This document shows, piece by piece, positions 49,183-59,159 of a stretch of 64,000 nucleotides of DNA. Numbering within the stretch: the first letter of the stretch is position 1; the number at the start of each line of letters is the position of its first letter. Both the position numbers and the translations under genes were made by a program. Source of the stretch: Terriglobales bacterium (GTDB lineage Bacteria > Acidobacteriota > Terriglobia > Terriglobales > Acidobacteriaceae); contig JAICSO010000022.1 of the NCBI GenBank assembly GCA_025936825.1, positions 1 to 64,000 on the forward strand, written 5' to 3'. Below the pieces are notes generated by a model that had not been told where the DNA came from, did not search any database, and was given only the letters and a program-made list of their open reading frames with translations.

Positions 49183-52044
49183 TTACGCGGACGCGTTGTT
49201 CGCCCTTTGACCGCGCAAATCATGCCACATCGCTACAACCTTTTCTTTCAAGGCTGCGGTGTATTTCGCGTATGTCTCTTCTGAAGCCTGCGATTCGGGT
49301 GGTAGCGGCAGTGGTTTGCCAATCCTGATCTTCAACGGAGCGAATTTCTGGAAGCGGTGATTGCGCGGCCACGCATCGTAGAAGCCTTCGATCGCGACAG
49401 GGACGATCGGCACCTGCAAGTGCGTAGAAAGAATCGCGGCGCCTTTTTTGAAGATTCGCGGTGTACCGTCGATGCTGCGCTCGCCTTCCGGATAAAGCAT
49501 TAACGCGAGGCCGTGGCGCAGGCCGTAAGCTCCAGAGCGCATGGCTGGCACCAAGTTGGCATCCGGGTCCACCACGACAACCTTCAGCATTCTCGCCACC
49601 TGGCGCATAAAGCCTGATCCAAAAATTTCGCTCGTGCCAACCGCGAACATGTGTTTCAGAGCGCCGTACGGCAACACGGACATTAAAATGATCGGGTCAA
49701 GAAAGCTCTGATGATTGGAACAGAGCAAATAAGCCTGGTCGCGTGGAAGGTTCTCCATGCCTTGCACGTCAATTCGCGAGACCAGTCTCCACCACCAACT
49801 GATCAGGCGTGACAATACGAACAAAATCGGATCTACCACTCGCCGCGGCTTGGTGATGCGCAGCGTGTCCGGATCAGTGGGATCTTCGCGCAGCACCGAA
49901 CTCCATCCGGCAAAGGCTTTTGTGGGTCGGACACTCCCGTCGGACATTCCGCCTGATGCTGCGCTCTCCAGCACCGCGTCTACCAGTTCGCGAACCGTGT
50001 AGATGCCCCCCAGCTGCGATTCCGGTACGTCGCCGCCAAGTTCCTGCTCGATGGCGACCAGCAGTTCCACGCGCCGCATGGAGTCGAGACCAAGATCCAG
50101 TTCCAGATTGTCAGCCGGCCGAATCTGCTCAGGATTTGTCGTCGAGTATTCGCGAATGATTTTCAGCGCGCGCGGAACCTTGGGCCTTTCGAGCCACGAT
50201 GTTTCTTCCGGCGTGAGTGGCCGGGAACTTGGCACCGCTCCCGGTTCTGCGCCCTTTCCTGCCTTGACGCGTTTCTGAATTTCGAATCTTTTCAGCTTCC
50301 GAGTAGTCGTGCGCGGCAGGTCTTCCTGCCAGATTTCGTATCCGCTGATTCGCTTGGTGGACGCCAGCTTTGCCGAGAGGCCTTCGATGTCAAAGCGAAT
50401 CACTTCCTTCGCATTCACCACCTTGCGCTGACGCAGCACTTCAAAGTTGGGAACGACGACGGCGTACAACTTGTCCGCGCCTTCCATCCCCATCACGCAA
50501 ATTTCTTTGATGAAGGGCGACTGCAGGTAATGCGCCTCGATCTCCTCGGGATATATGTTTTTCCCGTTCGAGAGAATGATGACTTCTTTCTTACGTCCCG
50601 TGATGAAGAGGTTTCCTGCGGGGTCGAAGTAGCCGAGATCGCCGGTGTAAAGCCAGCCATCCTTAAGAACTTGCTCGGTCGCATCTGGACGGTTCCAGTA
50701 GCCCTTCATAATGATGGGCCCGCGCAGAATAATTTCTCCGCTGGAATGTGAATCGTCCGCGGCAGCCTGTGGATCGACGATCTTGGCTTCGACTCCTTTC
50801 AGCGGTTTCCCAACTGAGCCAATCACAAGATGTTCGCGGGAATTTACGAATGCGCCGCCACTCGTCTCAGTTAGACCATAGGCCTGGAGCACATCGATTC
50901 CCAGCGAATAGAAATCCCGCGCAATCTGCGGATCAAAGCGCGAGCCGCCAGTCACGAGGAAGCGCATGCGCTTGCCGAATAGCGCATGGATTTTACCGAA
51001 GAAAATCTTCCCTGGATTGAACCCGAGGCGACGGCTGAAAACGGTCGCCGGCCGCAGCACGCGAAACGCGGTTCGCATGAGCGCGCCTTTTTTCTGCACC
51101 TCTTTGAAAATACGATCGTGAATCAGGTTGAAAAACTGAGGTACGACGCAAAAGATCGTAATGTCTCTTTCTTGAAGCGCTCTGAGCAGCTCGGTCGTGT
51201 TAAGCGTAGAGAGATAAACAGTGCGTGCGCCTGCGACCAGTGGCAGCAGCAGATTCGCCATCTGCGACAAAACGTGAAACAGCGGCAGCACGCCAAGAAT
51301 GGCGTCGCGTGGCCCGATGTCGGCCCAGGCAAAAACCGCGTCAGCTTCTCCGAGAAGGTTGGCATGCGTGAGCATCACGCCTTTGGGATCGGCAGTCGTA
51401 CCGGAGGTGTAGAGCAGGGAAGCAATGTCGTCGAGCTGACGCGCGACTGGTTTGAAGCCGTTCGCTGGTTGAGCGAAGATGGCGCCGAAATCGGTAACTG
51501 GTTGCGTAAGGACAGCCGCCCCCGGCTGTCCTGGCGAAGTTTGTGGAGGCACGGGCGTCGCCGCATCTGAATGCGTGGCGACGGGCGCCCTCGCGAGCTT
51601 GCCCTGAGGAGAGTCGAAGGGGCCGTCCGAGCGGAGCTCGGAGAGTGGTTCGGTTAGTACGAACTCGACATTCGTCCCAGTCACCGCCTCCTGTGATGTC
51701 TCCAGATGTTTGCGGTCGCAAACCAGCAGCTCGGTCCCACTGTCCTTCAAGAGCTTCGCAACCTGGTCAGCGTGATACGCCGTGTCGAGCGGAACTGCTA
51801 CTCCTCCCGCGGCGATGATCCCGAGATAGCCAGCAACCCATCGCGGATGATTGTCGGCCAGAATTGCGACCCGCGAACCAGCAGGCATCCCCTGCGCAAC
51901 TAGCCATGCCGCAAACGATTCCGCCATGCGACGAAGTTCGGTGTAGGTATAGCTCTCGACCCCGTTGGTGCGCTGGATTTCCAGGGCTACGTTCTGCGGC
52001 CAGCGCTCCGAGCACTCGATGAAGCGGTCGTAGAAGGTGGGCAT
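49183..52044 (-). CDS. Acyl-CoA/ACP synthetase-ACP-acyltransferase fusion (Aas-like)
   Basis: 953 residues in three parts. The AMP-binding domain (1-~600) has 'LLYTSGTTADPKGVMLTH' near 210 and 'GWLYTGDLGYFDPAGNLFI' further on. An acyl-carrier domain follows with 'LGLDSMRRVELLV' near 652, its Ser being the phosphopantetheine site. Last is a PlsC-type acyltransferase with 'NHQSFLD' near 775 and 'YPEGERS'. It should activate a fatty acid, hold it on the fused ACP and transfer it to a lysophospholipid. A 40-residue insert (about 140-180; bases 51510-51625) comes from a hairpin-rich repeat. Confidence 0.92.
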   Translation of the reverse strand: MPTFYDRFIECSERWPQNVALEIQRTNGVESYTYTELRRMAESFAAWLVAQGMPAGSRVAILADNHPRWVAGYLGIIAAGGVAVPLDTAYHADQVAKLLKDSGTELLVCDRKHLETSQEAVTGTNVEFVLTEPLSELRSDGPFDSPQGKLARAPVATHSDAATPVPPQTSPGQPGAAVLTQPVTDFGAIFAQPANGFKPVARQLDDIASLLYTSGTTADPKGVMLTHANLLGEADAVFAWADIGPRDAILGVLPLFHVLSQMANLLLPLVAGARTVYLSTLNTTELLRALQERDITIFCVVPQFFNLIHDRIFKEVQKKGALMRTAFRVLRPATVFSRRLGFNPGKIFFGKIHALFGKRMRFLVTGGSRFDPQIARDFYSLGIDVLQAYGLTETSGGAFVNSREHLVIGSVGKPLKGVEAKIVDPQAAADDSHSSGEIILRGPIIMKGYWNRPDATEQVLKDGWLYTGDLGYFDPAGNLFITGRKKEVIILSNGKNIYPEEIEAHYLQSPFIKEICVMGMEGADKLYAVVVPNFEVLRQRKVVNAKEVIRFDIEGLSAKLASTKRISGYEIWQEDLPRTTTRKLKRFEIQKRVKAGKGAEPGAVPSSRPLTPEETSWLERPKVPRALKIIREYSTTNPEQIRPADNLELDLGLDSMRRVELLVAIEQELGGDVPESQLGGIYTVRELVDAVLESAASGGMSDGSVRPTKAFAGWSSVLREDPTDPDTLRITKPRRVVDPILFVLSRLISWWWRLVSRIDVQGMENLPRDQAYLLCSNHQSFLDPIILMSVLPYGALKHMFAVGTSEIFGSGFMRQVARMLKVVVVDPDANLVPAMRSGAYGLRHGLALMLYPEGERSIDGTPRIFKKGAAILSTHLQVPIVPVAIEGFYDAWPRNHRFQKFAPLKIRIGKPLPLPPESQASEETYAKYTAALKEKVVAMWHDLRGQRANNASA
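51510..51625. repeat. Hairpin-rich repeat read in-frame within the acyl-ACP synthetase gene
   Basis: Contains a perfect hairpin GGACAGCCG-CCCC-CGGCTGTCC (51510-51531) and a second stem CGTCGCCGCAT/ATGCGTGGCGACG (two-base bulge) within 51550-51585. Its composition differs from the surrounding gene, and it encodes a Pro/Ala/Gly/Ser/Thr-rich linker. Confidence 0.7.
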
Positions 52045-52253
52045 CGGATGCCGGAAATATACACGAAACCGCGTGGTCCCGGCGCTTCAGCTTCACCCAG
52101 GTGTGGGTTGCGCGAGGCAGACGGTGCCGCTTTCGAGGGATTGACTCCAATTTCGATCCAGAGTAGATTGTCTCGACCCAAAGCATCTCCCGTCCGACAC
52201 GGCTTAGACCGGCAAGTTCCAGTACGACAATTCCGATTCGTGGGAGGAAGAGT

Positions 52254-53027
52254 ATGAGTTCGTCTACCGCGGTGGCAGTTGCGGCCGGAGGGCCAATAGC
52301 GCGCGAGCGGATGGAACGCATGTTCTATCTTGTTTCAGGATGTTTGTTGCTGTTGATCGTCGCGCTTGGTTTTCAGCATTTCTACCTGCAGGGGAAAGCT
52401 AGCGACGGTGGCCCGGTTACTCAACAGATTGTGCCGCTGGTTTTTCTCCACGGCATTCTCATGACGGCCTGGATCATAGCTTTCGTTGTGCAATCTGGCC
52501 TGATCGTGAGCGGCAATCGCAAGCTGCACATGACGCTGGGCGTCGGAGGAGCCGTGCTGGCGGGTTTGCTCGTGATTGTGGGCGTCGCCACTGCAATTGC
52601 TTCGGTTCACTACAATCCGGACAGCTATAAAACGATCTGGGGAGCTCGCCGATTCCTGAGCCTGATGTTCACCAACATCTCCGGATTTGCAGTACTGGCG
52701 GGGATTGGATTGATTTATCGGCGGCGGCCTGAAGTGCATCGCCCGATGATGCTTTTGGCCACCTTGTTTGTGGCTGGTCCCGCCGGGTTCTTTCGCATTC
52801 CGGCGATCAGTGGAGTGATCATGGGTAGTATCCACACCATCATCGCGCCGTGGATCCCGATGTTGATCCTGGGAACTCTACTGCTCGTAATCAAGTCAGT
52901 CATGACCCGGTCGTGGGACGGGTATCTGGCGAAGGGATTCGCGGGCGTCATTCTCGCATGCGTCTTGCAATATGTAATTTCCGGCAGCGCGTGGTGGTAC
53001 CACGTAGCTGGCTGGTTCACTGCATAA
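52254..53027 (+). CDS. Seven-segment membrane protein, uncharacterised
   Basis: 257 residues after a GGGAGGAAG site. About seven hydrophobic helices are visible ('MFYLVSGCLLLLIVALGF', 'IVPLVFLHGILMTAWIIAFV', 'AVLAGLLVIVGVATAIASV', and so on). Conserved-looking histidines sit in helix borders (FQHFYL, FLHGIL, RKLHMTLG, EVHRPMM), which might bind haem or metal. I recognise no firm family. It is divergent from the acyl-ACP synthetase gene and 200 bases before secA. Confidence 0.65.
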   Translation: MSSSTAVAVAAGGPIARERMERMFYLVSGCLLLLIVALGFQHFYLQGKASDGGPVTQQIVPLVFLHGILMTAWIIAFVVQSGLIVSGNRKLHMTLGVGGAVLAGLLVIVGVATAIASVHYNPDSYKTIWGARRFLSLMFTNISGFAVLAGIGLIYRRRPEVHRPMMLLATLFVAGPAGFFRIPAISGVIMGSIHTIIAPWIPMLILGTLLLVIKSVMTRSWDGYLAKGFAGVILACVLQYVISGSAWWYHVAGWFTA

Positions 53028-53224
53028 AGCCAGCTCTTCTTGCCGCGGCATCCCAGTTCGAAGAGTGGATGCCGCCTTCCCGACCCAAGTGCCCCCTCCG
53101 CGACTTACCGATTCCTGCAGCATCTAATATGCTAGGCTTCTAAAAGGGAATTACTGCGCGCGCCGGGCTGCGAGGCTGTTCATCGCACACCGGCCACTGA
53201 CCACTGATTTCCAGAGGATTTCGA

Positions 53225-56200
53225 TTGATTAACACCGTCTTAGGCAAAGTTTTTGGCACGAAAAACGAACGTGAGATCAAGCGCCTGCGTCCGCGCGTCG
53301 CTGCCATCAATGCGCTCGAGCCACAGATGCAGCAACTCACCGACGAGCAGTTGCGCGCCAAAACCGACGAGTTCCGCAAGAAGATTCAAGACCGCGTCGC
53401 CCAGATCCCTGACGAGCCCGATGCCGATCTCGACCGTCAGAAGGAAATCGACAAGGAGCGCCTCCAAACCACCAACCAGGTTCTGGATGAAATTCTGGAA
53501 GAAGCTTTTGCGGTAGCGCGCGAGGCGGGTCGCCGCGTGCTGAGTATGCGGCACTTCGACGTACAGTTGATCGGTGGCATGGTGCTGCACAAGGGCACCA
53601 TCTCCGAAATGAAGACCGGTGAAGGAAAAACGCTGGTCGCCACCCTTCCGGTTTATCTCAACGCGCTCAGCGGGCGCGGCGTGCACGTCGTTACCGTCAA
53701 CGACTACCTTGCCAAGCGCGACTCGGAGTGGATGGGCCAGCTGTACCGCTTCCTCGGGCTGACGGTCGGCGTCATCGTCCATGACCTGGATGATCAGGAG
53801 CGACGCGACGCCTACGCCGCCGATGTCACCTACGGCACCAACAACGAATTCGGTTTCGATTATCTCCGCGACAACATGAAGTTCGACCTGCGCGAGTGCG
53901 TGCAGCGCGGACACAATTTCGCGATCGTCGATGAAGTGGACTCGATCTTGATCGACGAAGCTCGCACCCCACTCATCATTTCCGGCGCTAGCGAGGAATC
54001 GACAGACAAATACGCGCGCGTGAACCGCATCATCCCTCGTCTTATCAAGGGCGAGGAGCTTTCGCAAAATGAAGTGCGCGAACTGCTGGACAAGGGCAAA
54101 GTTCCGCCGGAGCAAGAAGAATTCTTAATCCGGGAGCTCAACGAAATTGGCAGCGATACGCAGCGGAGCATTCTCACCGGAGACTATTCGGTCGACGAGA
54201 AACACCGCAATATTACTGTCACCGATCAAGGCTGGGAGCATGTCGAGCAACTGCTGGGCATTGGTAACATCGCCGATCCGGAGAACTGGGCGCTGAAGCA
54301 TCACGTAGAAACCGCGATTAAAGCACATGCACTATATCACCGCGACGTTGAGTACGTAGTAAAAGACGGCGAGGTCATCATCGTCGACGAATTCACCGGG
54401 CGCTTGATGCCCGGCCGCCGCTGGTCCGACGGATTGCACCAGGCGGTGGAAGCAAAGGAAGGCGTGAAGGTCGAGCGCGAGAACCAGACGCTCGCAACCA
54501 TCACCTTCCAGAATTATTTCCGCATGTACAAGAAGCTGGCCGGTATGACCGGTACGGCAGAAACCGAAGCCACGGAATTCGGCAAAATCTACAACCTCGA
54601 TGTGGTGGTCATTCCGACCAATAAGCCGCTGCTGCGCGTCGAGAATCCCGACCTGGTCTATCGCACGGAGAAAGAGAAGTACTTCGCGTCCGCGGATGAA
54701 ATTGCGAAGCTGAACGAAAAGGGCCAGCCGGTGCTGGTTGGCACGACCTCGATTGAGAAGTCGGAGCGCCTCTCCGATCTACTCAAGAAAAAGGGCATCA
54801 AGCACGTCGTGCTCAACGCCAAGTATCACGAGAAAGAAGCCGAAATCGTGGCGCAAGCTGGCCGGCGCGGCGCGGTCACCATTGCGACCAACATGGCCGG
54901 CCGCGGTACCGACATTCTGCTTGGCGGTAATCCCGAATTCACTGCGAAACAAGAATGCGTGAAGAAGGGAACTGCGCAGCCTCTGAAAGCTGCGCAAGGC
55001 CAGATTCAGACCAACGTCGATAGCAGCAAGAACACCGTCTGGTATTACGCAGGAAACGAGTACGTGGTCCCCACCGAGCAATGGCATGAAGTCTTCAACA
55101 GGCATAAGTCGCAGACCGATGGCGATCACGGCGCGGTGATCGACGCTGGTGGACTCTTCATCCTCGGCACCGAGCGCCACGAAGCGCGACGAATCGACAA
55201 TCAGCTTCGCGGACGCGCTGGCCGCCAAGGTGATCCGGGTGCCTCCCGTTTTTACCTCTCTCTCGAAGACGACCTGATGCGCATTTTCGCCAAGGAGTGG
55301 GTATCAGGGCTGCTGCAGAAACTCGGCATGGAAGAAGGCGTACCGATCGAGTCCAGGCTGATCAGCCGGCGTATACAGAAGGCGCAAGAGACGGTTGAAG
55401 CGCAGCACTTCGAGTCGCGCAAACACCTGCTTGAATACGACGACGTGATGAACAAGCAGCGGGAGGCGGTGTATGGATTGCGCCGTCGCTTGCTGGAAGG
55501 CGTCGACCAGAAAGACCTGATCCTCGAAGATTATGTGGCCGGGATCTTGAGTGACTTGCTCGAGCAGCACGCCCCCGTGAAAGCCCATCCTGCTGACTGG
55601 GACATCAAGGGCCTGAAAGACTCAATCTTCACGCGTTTTGGTGTCGACATTCTTGCCGAGGGTGTGAAGCCTGAAACCTTGAATCGCCAGGAACTCGGCG
55701 ATGCGGTGTTTGACAAGCTGAAGCAGCGCTACGACGCTAAAGAAAAGAACATCGGCGCGGATGCTATGCGTTATCACGAGCGCATGATCAGGCTGAGCGT
55801 TCTTGATCAGCTCTGGAAAGACCACCTGCTCAACATGGACCACCTGAAAGAAGGGATTGGTCTGCGCGGCTACGGCCAGAAAGACCCGCTGGTTGAGTAC
55901 AAGCGCGAGTCCTTCGACATGTTCGAGCAGATGATGCAGAAGTTCCAGGAAGACACCGTCCGGTACCTGTATCTCATGCAGGTGATCTCGCGCCGTGAAA
56001 TGGGGGACATAGGTGGCGCGGCTGATATCGGCGAAGGACCGCAAGATGGCGGCCAGGGCGGCCCGGTTGGAACTCCTGTCCTTGGCTCAGGAAACGGCGG
56101 AGACGGCAACGGGCATCGGCCACCGCGCGGGGTTACCACCTCGGTTGATGACCTCGAAGAATCTTTCCAGCGCCGCAAACGCCGCGAACTGGAGCAGGCC

Positions 56201-56329
56201 CGCATGGCAGGCGCCGGCGACCAGCAGGTCCAACAAGTAGTTCGCAGCGGAGCCAAAGTCGGCCGCAACGATCCTTGCCCATGCGGCTCCGGCAAGAAGT
56301 ACAAGAAGTGCTGCGGCGCGAACGGCTAA
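53225..56329 (+). CDS. secA: Preprotein translocase ATPase SecA
   Basis: 1034 residues from TTG 53225 (GAGGA six bases upstream). All SecA parts are in order: '[20 protein letters not shown]', Walker A '[11 protein letters not shown]', [18 protein letters not shown], the preprotein cross-linking region, '[20 protein letters not shown]', '[16 protein letters not shown]' and the helical scaffold. The C-terminus carries a zinc-binding SEC-C motif '[13 protein letters not shown]'. It drives Sec-dependent export. A Gly/Asp-rich linker (about 945-975) precedes SEC-C. It is single-copy here and monocistronic in appearance. Confidence 0.97.
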   Translation: MINTVLGKVFGTKNEREIKRLRPRVAAINALEPQMQQLTDEQLRAKTDEFRKKIQDRVAQIPDEPDADLDRQKEIDKERLQTTNQVLDEILEEAFAVAREAGRRVLSMRHFDVQLIGGMVLHKGTISEMKTGEGKTLVATLPVYLNALSGRGVHVVTVNDYLAKRDSEWMGQLYRFLGLTVGVIVHDLDDQERRDAYAADVTYGTNNEFGFDYLRDNMKFDLRECVQRGHNFAIVDEVDSILIDEARTPLIISGASEESTDKYARVNRIIPRLIKGEELSQNEVRELLDKGKVPPEQEEFLIRELNEIGSDTQRSILTGDYSVDEKHRNITVTDQGWEHVEQLLGIGNIADPENWALKHHVETAIKAHALYHRDVEYVVKDGEVIIVDEFTGRLMPGRRWSDGLHQAVEAKEGVKVERENQTLATITFQNYFRMYKKLAGMTGTAETEATEFGKIYNLDVVVIPTNKPLLRVENPDLVYRTEKEKYFASADEIAKLNEKGQPVLVGTTSIEKSERLSDLLKKKGIKHVVLNAKYHEKEAEIVAQAGRRGAVTIATNMAGRGTDILLGGNPEFTAKQECVKKGTAQPLKAAQGQIQTNVDSSKNTVWYYAGNEYVVPTEQWHEVFNRHKSQTDGDHGAVIDAGGLFILGTERHEARRIDNQLRGRAGRQGDPGASRFYLSLEDDLMRIFAKEWVSGLLQKLGMEEGVPIESRLISRRIQKAQETVEAQHFESRKHLLEYDDVMNKQREAVYGLRRRLLEGVDQKDLILEDYVAGILSDLLEQHAPVKAHPADWDIKGLKDSIFTRFGVDILAEGVKPETLNRQELGDAVFDKLKQRYDAKEKNIGADAMRYHERMIRLSVLDQLWKDHLLNMDHLKEGIGLRGYGQKDPLVEYKRESFDMFEQMMQKFQEDTVRYLYLMQVISRREMGDIGGAADIGEGPQDGGQGGPVGTPVLGSGNGGDGNGHRPPRGVTTSVDDLEESFQRRKRRELEQARMAGAGDQQVQQVVRSGAKVGRNDPCPCGSGKKYKKCCGANG

Positions 56330-56500
56330 GAGCTCCTACTCAAATTGGCCCGTCCTAGTGCTCAAACCTGAGCTTGCCCTTAGGCAAATCTGCTCTCGTT
56401 TCAGTAAACAGGGACTAAGGTCTGCAACCCTTCCAGATAAGCAGCCCATCATTGCTCCTGACAGCGAGTTCGACTCGCTTTCCTTAGGAGGTCAGTAGCA

Positions 56501-57379
56501 ATGAGTTCGCGGTTTTTCTGTGCCTTTCTCACTTGCCTGCTCGTAGCGTTTGCCTGCCTTTCCACATCTGTAGCTCACGCTCAAACCCAAGCTTCATGTA
56601 CGTTTCATTTATTCACACTCAGTTCCAGCGCAGCCACTCCAGTGATCTATCCCTATGGCATAAATGACTTTGGAACCGTGGTCGGGTACGCTGATTTTGG
56701 ATCTAAAGCCTCACCAAGATTTCGAGCCTTCATTCACTACTCGAATGGGGGAACGCGCTATGTCGTGCCTTCCGGCGCAGTCAGCAGCAGCTTTGGAGGG
56801 AGGAACAACGCAGGAATCACGACCGGCACATACTACGATTCTAATAACCGGACCCACCCATTTCTGCTGAACGGTTCGACAATTTCCTCATACCCGGCAC
56901 CGAGAGGCTCGGGCCTGGCCGGTATCAACAAGTATGTGAGCGTCGTCGGTTCAGCCATCGATCTCAAGGATGTCCAGCACGGATTCAAGCATTACGCGAA
57001 TGGCTACACCACTCTTCTTGACTATCCGGGGGCGAAAGGCACGACAGCGGTGGGTGTCAACGACAGCGGATTCGTAGTTGGCTGGTACGTCGATACTGCC
57101 GGTTCGGAAAATGGTTTCATCTATCGCACTGGCAAGTGGGCGAAGCTCGATTACCCGAACTCGACAATAACTACGGAGTTATGGGGAATCAGCAATAACG
57201 GGACCATAGTCGGAATGACTGGTGGACCGCGTTCATTCATGTACAGCAACAGCACATTTAAGCTGATCTCGTATAACTCCAGCCCGACTGAAGTGCGCGC
57301 GATTGCTCCAGGTGGGTTAGTCGCCGGTCGCGTAAAGTTGAGCGACGGTTACCACGGCTTCATGGCCGCATGTCACTAA
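56501..57379 (+). CDS. Secreted HAF-repeat-type beta-rich protein (paralogue of 7383-8312)
   Basis: 292 residues after TTAGGAGGTCAG. Signal peptide ('FLTCLLVAFACLSTSVAHAQ'). The repeats 'GINDFGTVVGYADFG', 'GVNDSGFVVGWYV' and 'GISNNGTIVGMTG' and the ending 'IAPGGLVAGRVKLSDGYHGF' mirror the gene at 7383. The family is extracellular or periplasmic and of unknown function. The adjacent genes are unrelated. The two copies in the window share domain layout and the terminal '..CH'. Confidence 0.8.
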   Translation: MSSRFFCAFLTCLLVAFACLSTSVAHAQTQASCTFHLFTLSSSAATPVIYPYGINDFGTVVGYADFGSKASPRFRAFIHYSNGGTRYVVPSGAVSSSFGGRNNAGITTGTYYDSNNRTHPFLLNGSTISSYPAPRGSGLAGINKYVSVVGSAIDLKDVQHGFKHYANGYTTLLDYPGAKGTTAVGVNDSGFVVGWYVDTAGSENGFIYRTGKWAKLDYPNSTITTELWGISNNGTIVGMTGGPRSFMYSNSTFKLISYNSSPTEVRAIAPGGLVAGRVKLSDGYHGFMAACH

Positions 57380-57485
57380 ATGCTTGGCTATGCCGGCGAA
57401 AATCTGGCCCCGGCTGGATTCTCGCCGGTATCGGTTTTCCAGCGCCAGCCTGGAATCGTGTGGGTCTGTGCGATAATGCTTGCCC

Positions 57486-58556
57486 ATGAAGCGCAGATTT
57501 CTTTTGATTGCATGTGTTCTTTTCCTTCTAACGCTTGCCTCGGCTGCCCAGCAAACACAACCAACTGAAGGCGACTACGTCGTCAAGGACTTTCATTTCC
57601 GCTCGGGCGAGGTTTTGCCCGAGTTGCGCCTGCACTATCGCACACTTGGTACACCCGTGCGCGATGGCAATGGTTACGTGAAGAACGCGGTGCTAATCGC
57701 GCACGGCACCACCGGCTCAGGTAAGGGATTTCTGAACCCGAATTTCGCGGGTGTACTGTTCTGCCCGGGGCAGTTACTGGACGCGAACCGCTACTACATC
57801 ATCTTGCCGGATGCCATTGGCCACGGCGGCTCCAGCAAACCGAGCGATGGCCTTCATGCCAGATTCCCCCACTACGACTATGACGACATGATCGCCGCGG
57901 ATCATCTGCTACTTACTGAAGGACTGAAAGTGGATCATCTGCGCCTCTTCATAGGGACTTCGATGGGCTGCATGCATGCGTGGGTGTTTGCCGAAACGTA
58001 TCCGGACTTCGTCGATGCAGCAATGCCGCTAGCTTGTGCTCCGGTTCCAATTGCCGGCAGAAATCGTTTATTTCGCAAGATCATCATCGACGCGATCCGC
58101 TCCGATCCCGGGTACCACGGGGGGGACTACACCCAGCAGCCTGCGTCAATGCGGACCGTTGCCGGACTCATGCTTCTAATCGGGCGCGGCCCTCTGGATT
58201 TCTACCGGGAGAATCCCACCCGTGAGAAGGTTGACGCGGCACTGGATCGCGCGGAGAACAATGGCATGACTAACCTGGATGGCAACAATACGATTTATGC
58301 TTTTGACGCCTCGCGAAATTATGATCCCTCACCGAAACTCGACCAGATCAAGGCGGCTGTGATGTTCGTCAACTCCGCCGATGATCCCATCAACCCTCCG
58401 GAGATGCCATTTGCCGAGGAAGAGATCAAAAAGGTAAAACGCGGAAGGTTTGTCTTAATCCCAACCAGCGAACAAACCAGAGGACACGGCACGCATTCAC
58501 TCCCCGCGGTATGGAAACAATATTTAGAGGAGTTGCTGAAAGAGACGGAGCACTGA
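57486..58556 (+). CDS. Secreted MetX-like alpha/beta hydrolase
   Basis: 356 residues from ATG 57486. Signal peptide ('RFLLIACVLFLLTLASAAQ'). An alpha/beta-hydrolase of the homoserine O-acetyltransferase-like group: 'AVLIAHGTTGSGKGFLNP', nucleophile Ser in 'FIGTSMGCMHAW' (about 157), Asp in 'NSADDPINPPE' and His in 'RGHGTHSL'. A periplasmic location argues against methionine synthesis; esterase or acyltransferase activity on an unknown substrate is more likely. Confidence 0.85.
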   Translation: MKRRFLLIACVLFLLTLASAAQQTQPTEGDYVVKDFHFRSGEVLPELRLHYRTLGTPVRDGNGYVKNAVLIAHGTTGSGKGFLNPNFAGVLFCPGQLLDANRYYIILPDAIGHGGSSKPSDGLHARFPHYDYDDMIAADHLLLTEGLKVDHLRLFIGTSMGCMHAWVFAETYPDFVDAAMPLACAPVPIAGRNRLFRKIIIDAIRSDPGYHGGDYTQQPASMRTVAGLMLLIGRGPLDFYRENPTREKVDAALDRAENNGMTNLDGNNTIYAFDASRNYDPSPKLDQIKAAVMFVNSADDPINPPEMPFAEEEIKKVKRGRFVLIPTSEQTRGHGTHSLPAVWKQYLEELLKETEH

Positions 58557-58745
58557 GAGGAGCGGACCGCACGTCGCAATATCCCAGCGCATCTTCCTTG
58601 ACGATCTTTTACCTGCTGATACACAACTTTTCTTGACCCTCCCCGTTCTGCGTAACAACATGTAGCTTGACGGGAGTAACAGGTTGGATCGCGCAGCCGG
58701 GTTTTTAGCCCGCCACCCGAGGCTGCGCATCATCGGAGGTGCGTC

Positions 58746-59159
58746 GTGAAACGATTTGCACTGGCCGTCGTCCTGTCGTTTTCGATCAGCCATTTCGCAG
58801 TTGCCCAGCATCACTCTGGGGGCGGATCCAGTTTCTCCTCATCCAGTTCGTCTGGCGGAAGCTCATCAGCCGGAGGGTACAGCGGAGGCTCTAGCGGTGG
58901 TTACAGCGGAGGATCCAGCCATTCCTCCGGTTCGTCTGGAGGCGGCGGATACTCTGGAGGCTCGAGCCATTCGTCCGGTTCCTCAGGAGGATACTCCGGC
59001 GGTTCGCATTCCGCCGGCGGATCGGGTTCTTCCGTTGGTGGTTCGTCACACTCGGGCGGAGGATCGCATTCCAATGCAGGATCCGGTCACTCTGGCGGTT
59101 CGAGCAACGCCGGAAACTCTCATTTGGCTATGGAAACAGTTCAGCGCGCACGAACATGA
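58746..59159 (+). CDS. Secreted Ser/Gly/His-rich protein, N-terminal part (frameshifted)
   Basis: 137 residues from GTG 58746, with GGAGGT upstream and a GCGCAGCC/GGCTGCGC hairpin before it. A signal peptide ending 'FAVAQ' is followed by about 85 residues that are almost only Ser, Gly and His (SSGGSS, GGYSGG, SSHSSG units). The final 10 residues depart from this composition. Reading a frame change near 59125 gives 'HFGYGNSSARTN', which keeps the composition and joins the ORF at 59156, so the two ORFs probably represent one broken gene. Confidence 0.7.
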   Translation: MKRFALAVVLSFSISHFAVAQHHSGGGSSFSSSSSSGGSSSAGGYSGGSSGGYSGGSSHSSGSSGGGGYSGGSSHSSGSSGGYSGGSHSAGGSGSSVGGSSHSGGGSHSNAGSGHSGGSSNAGNSHLAMETVQRART

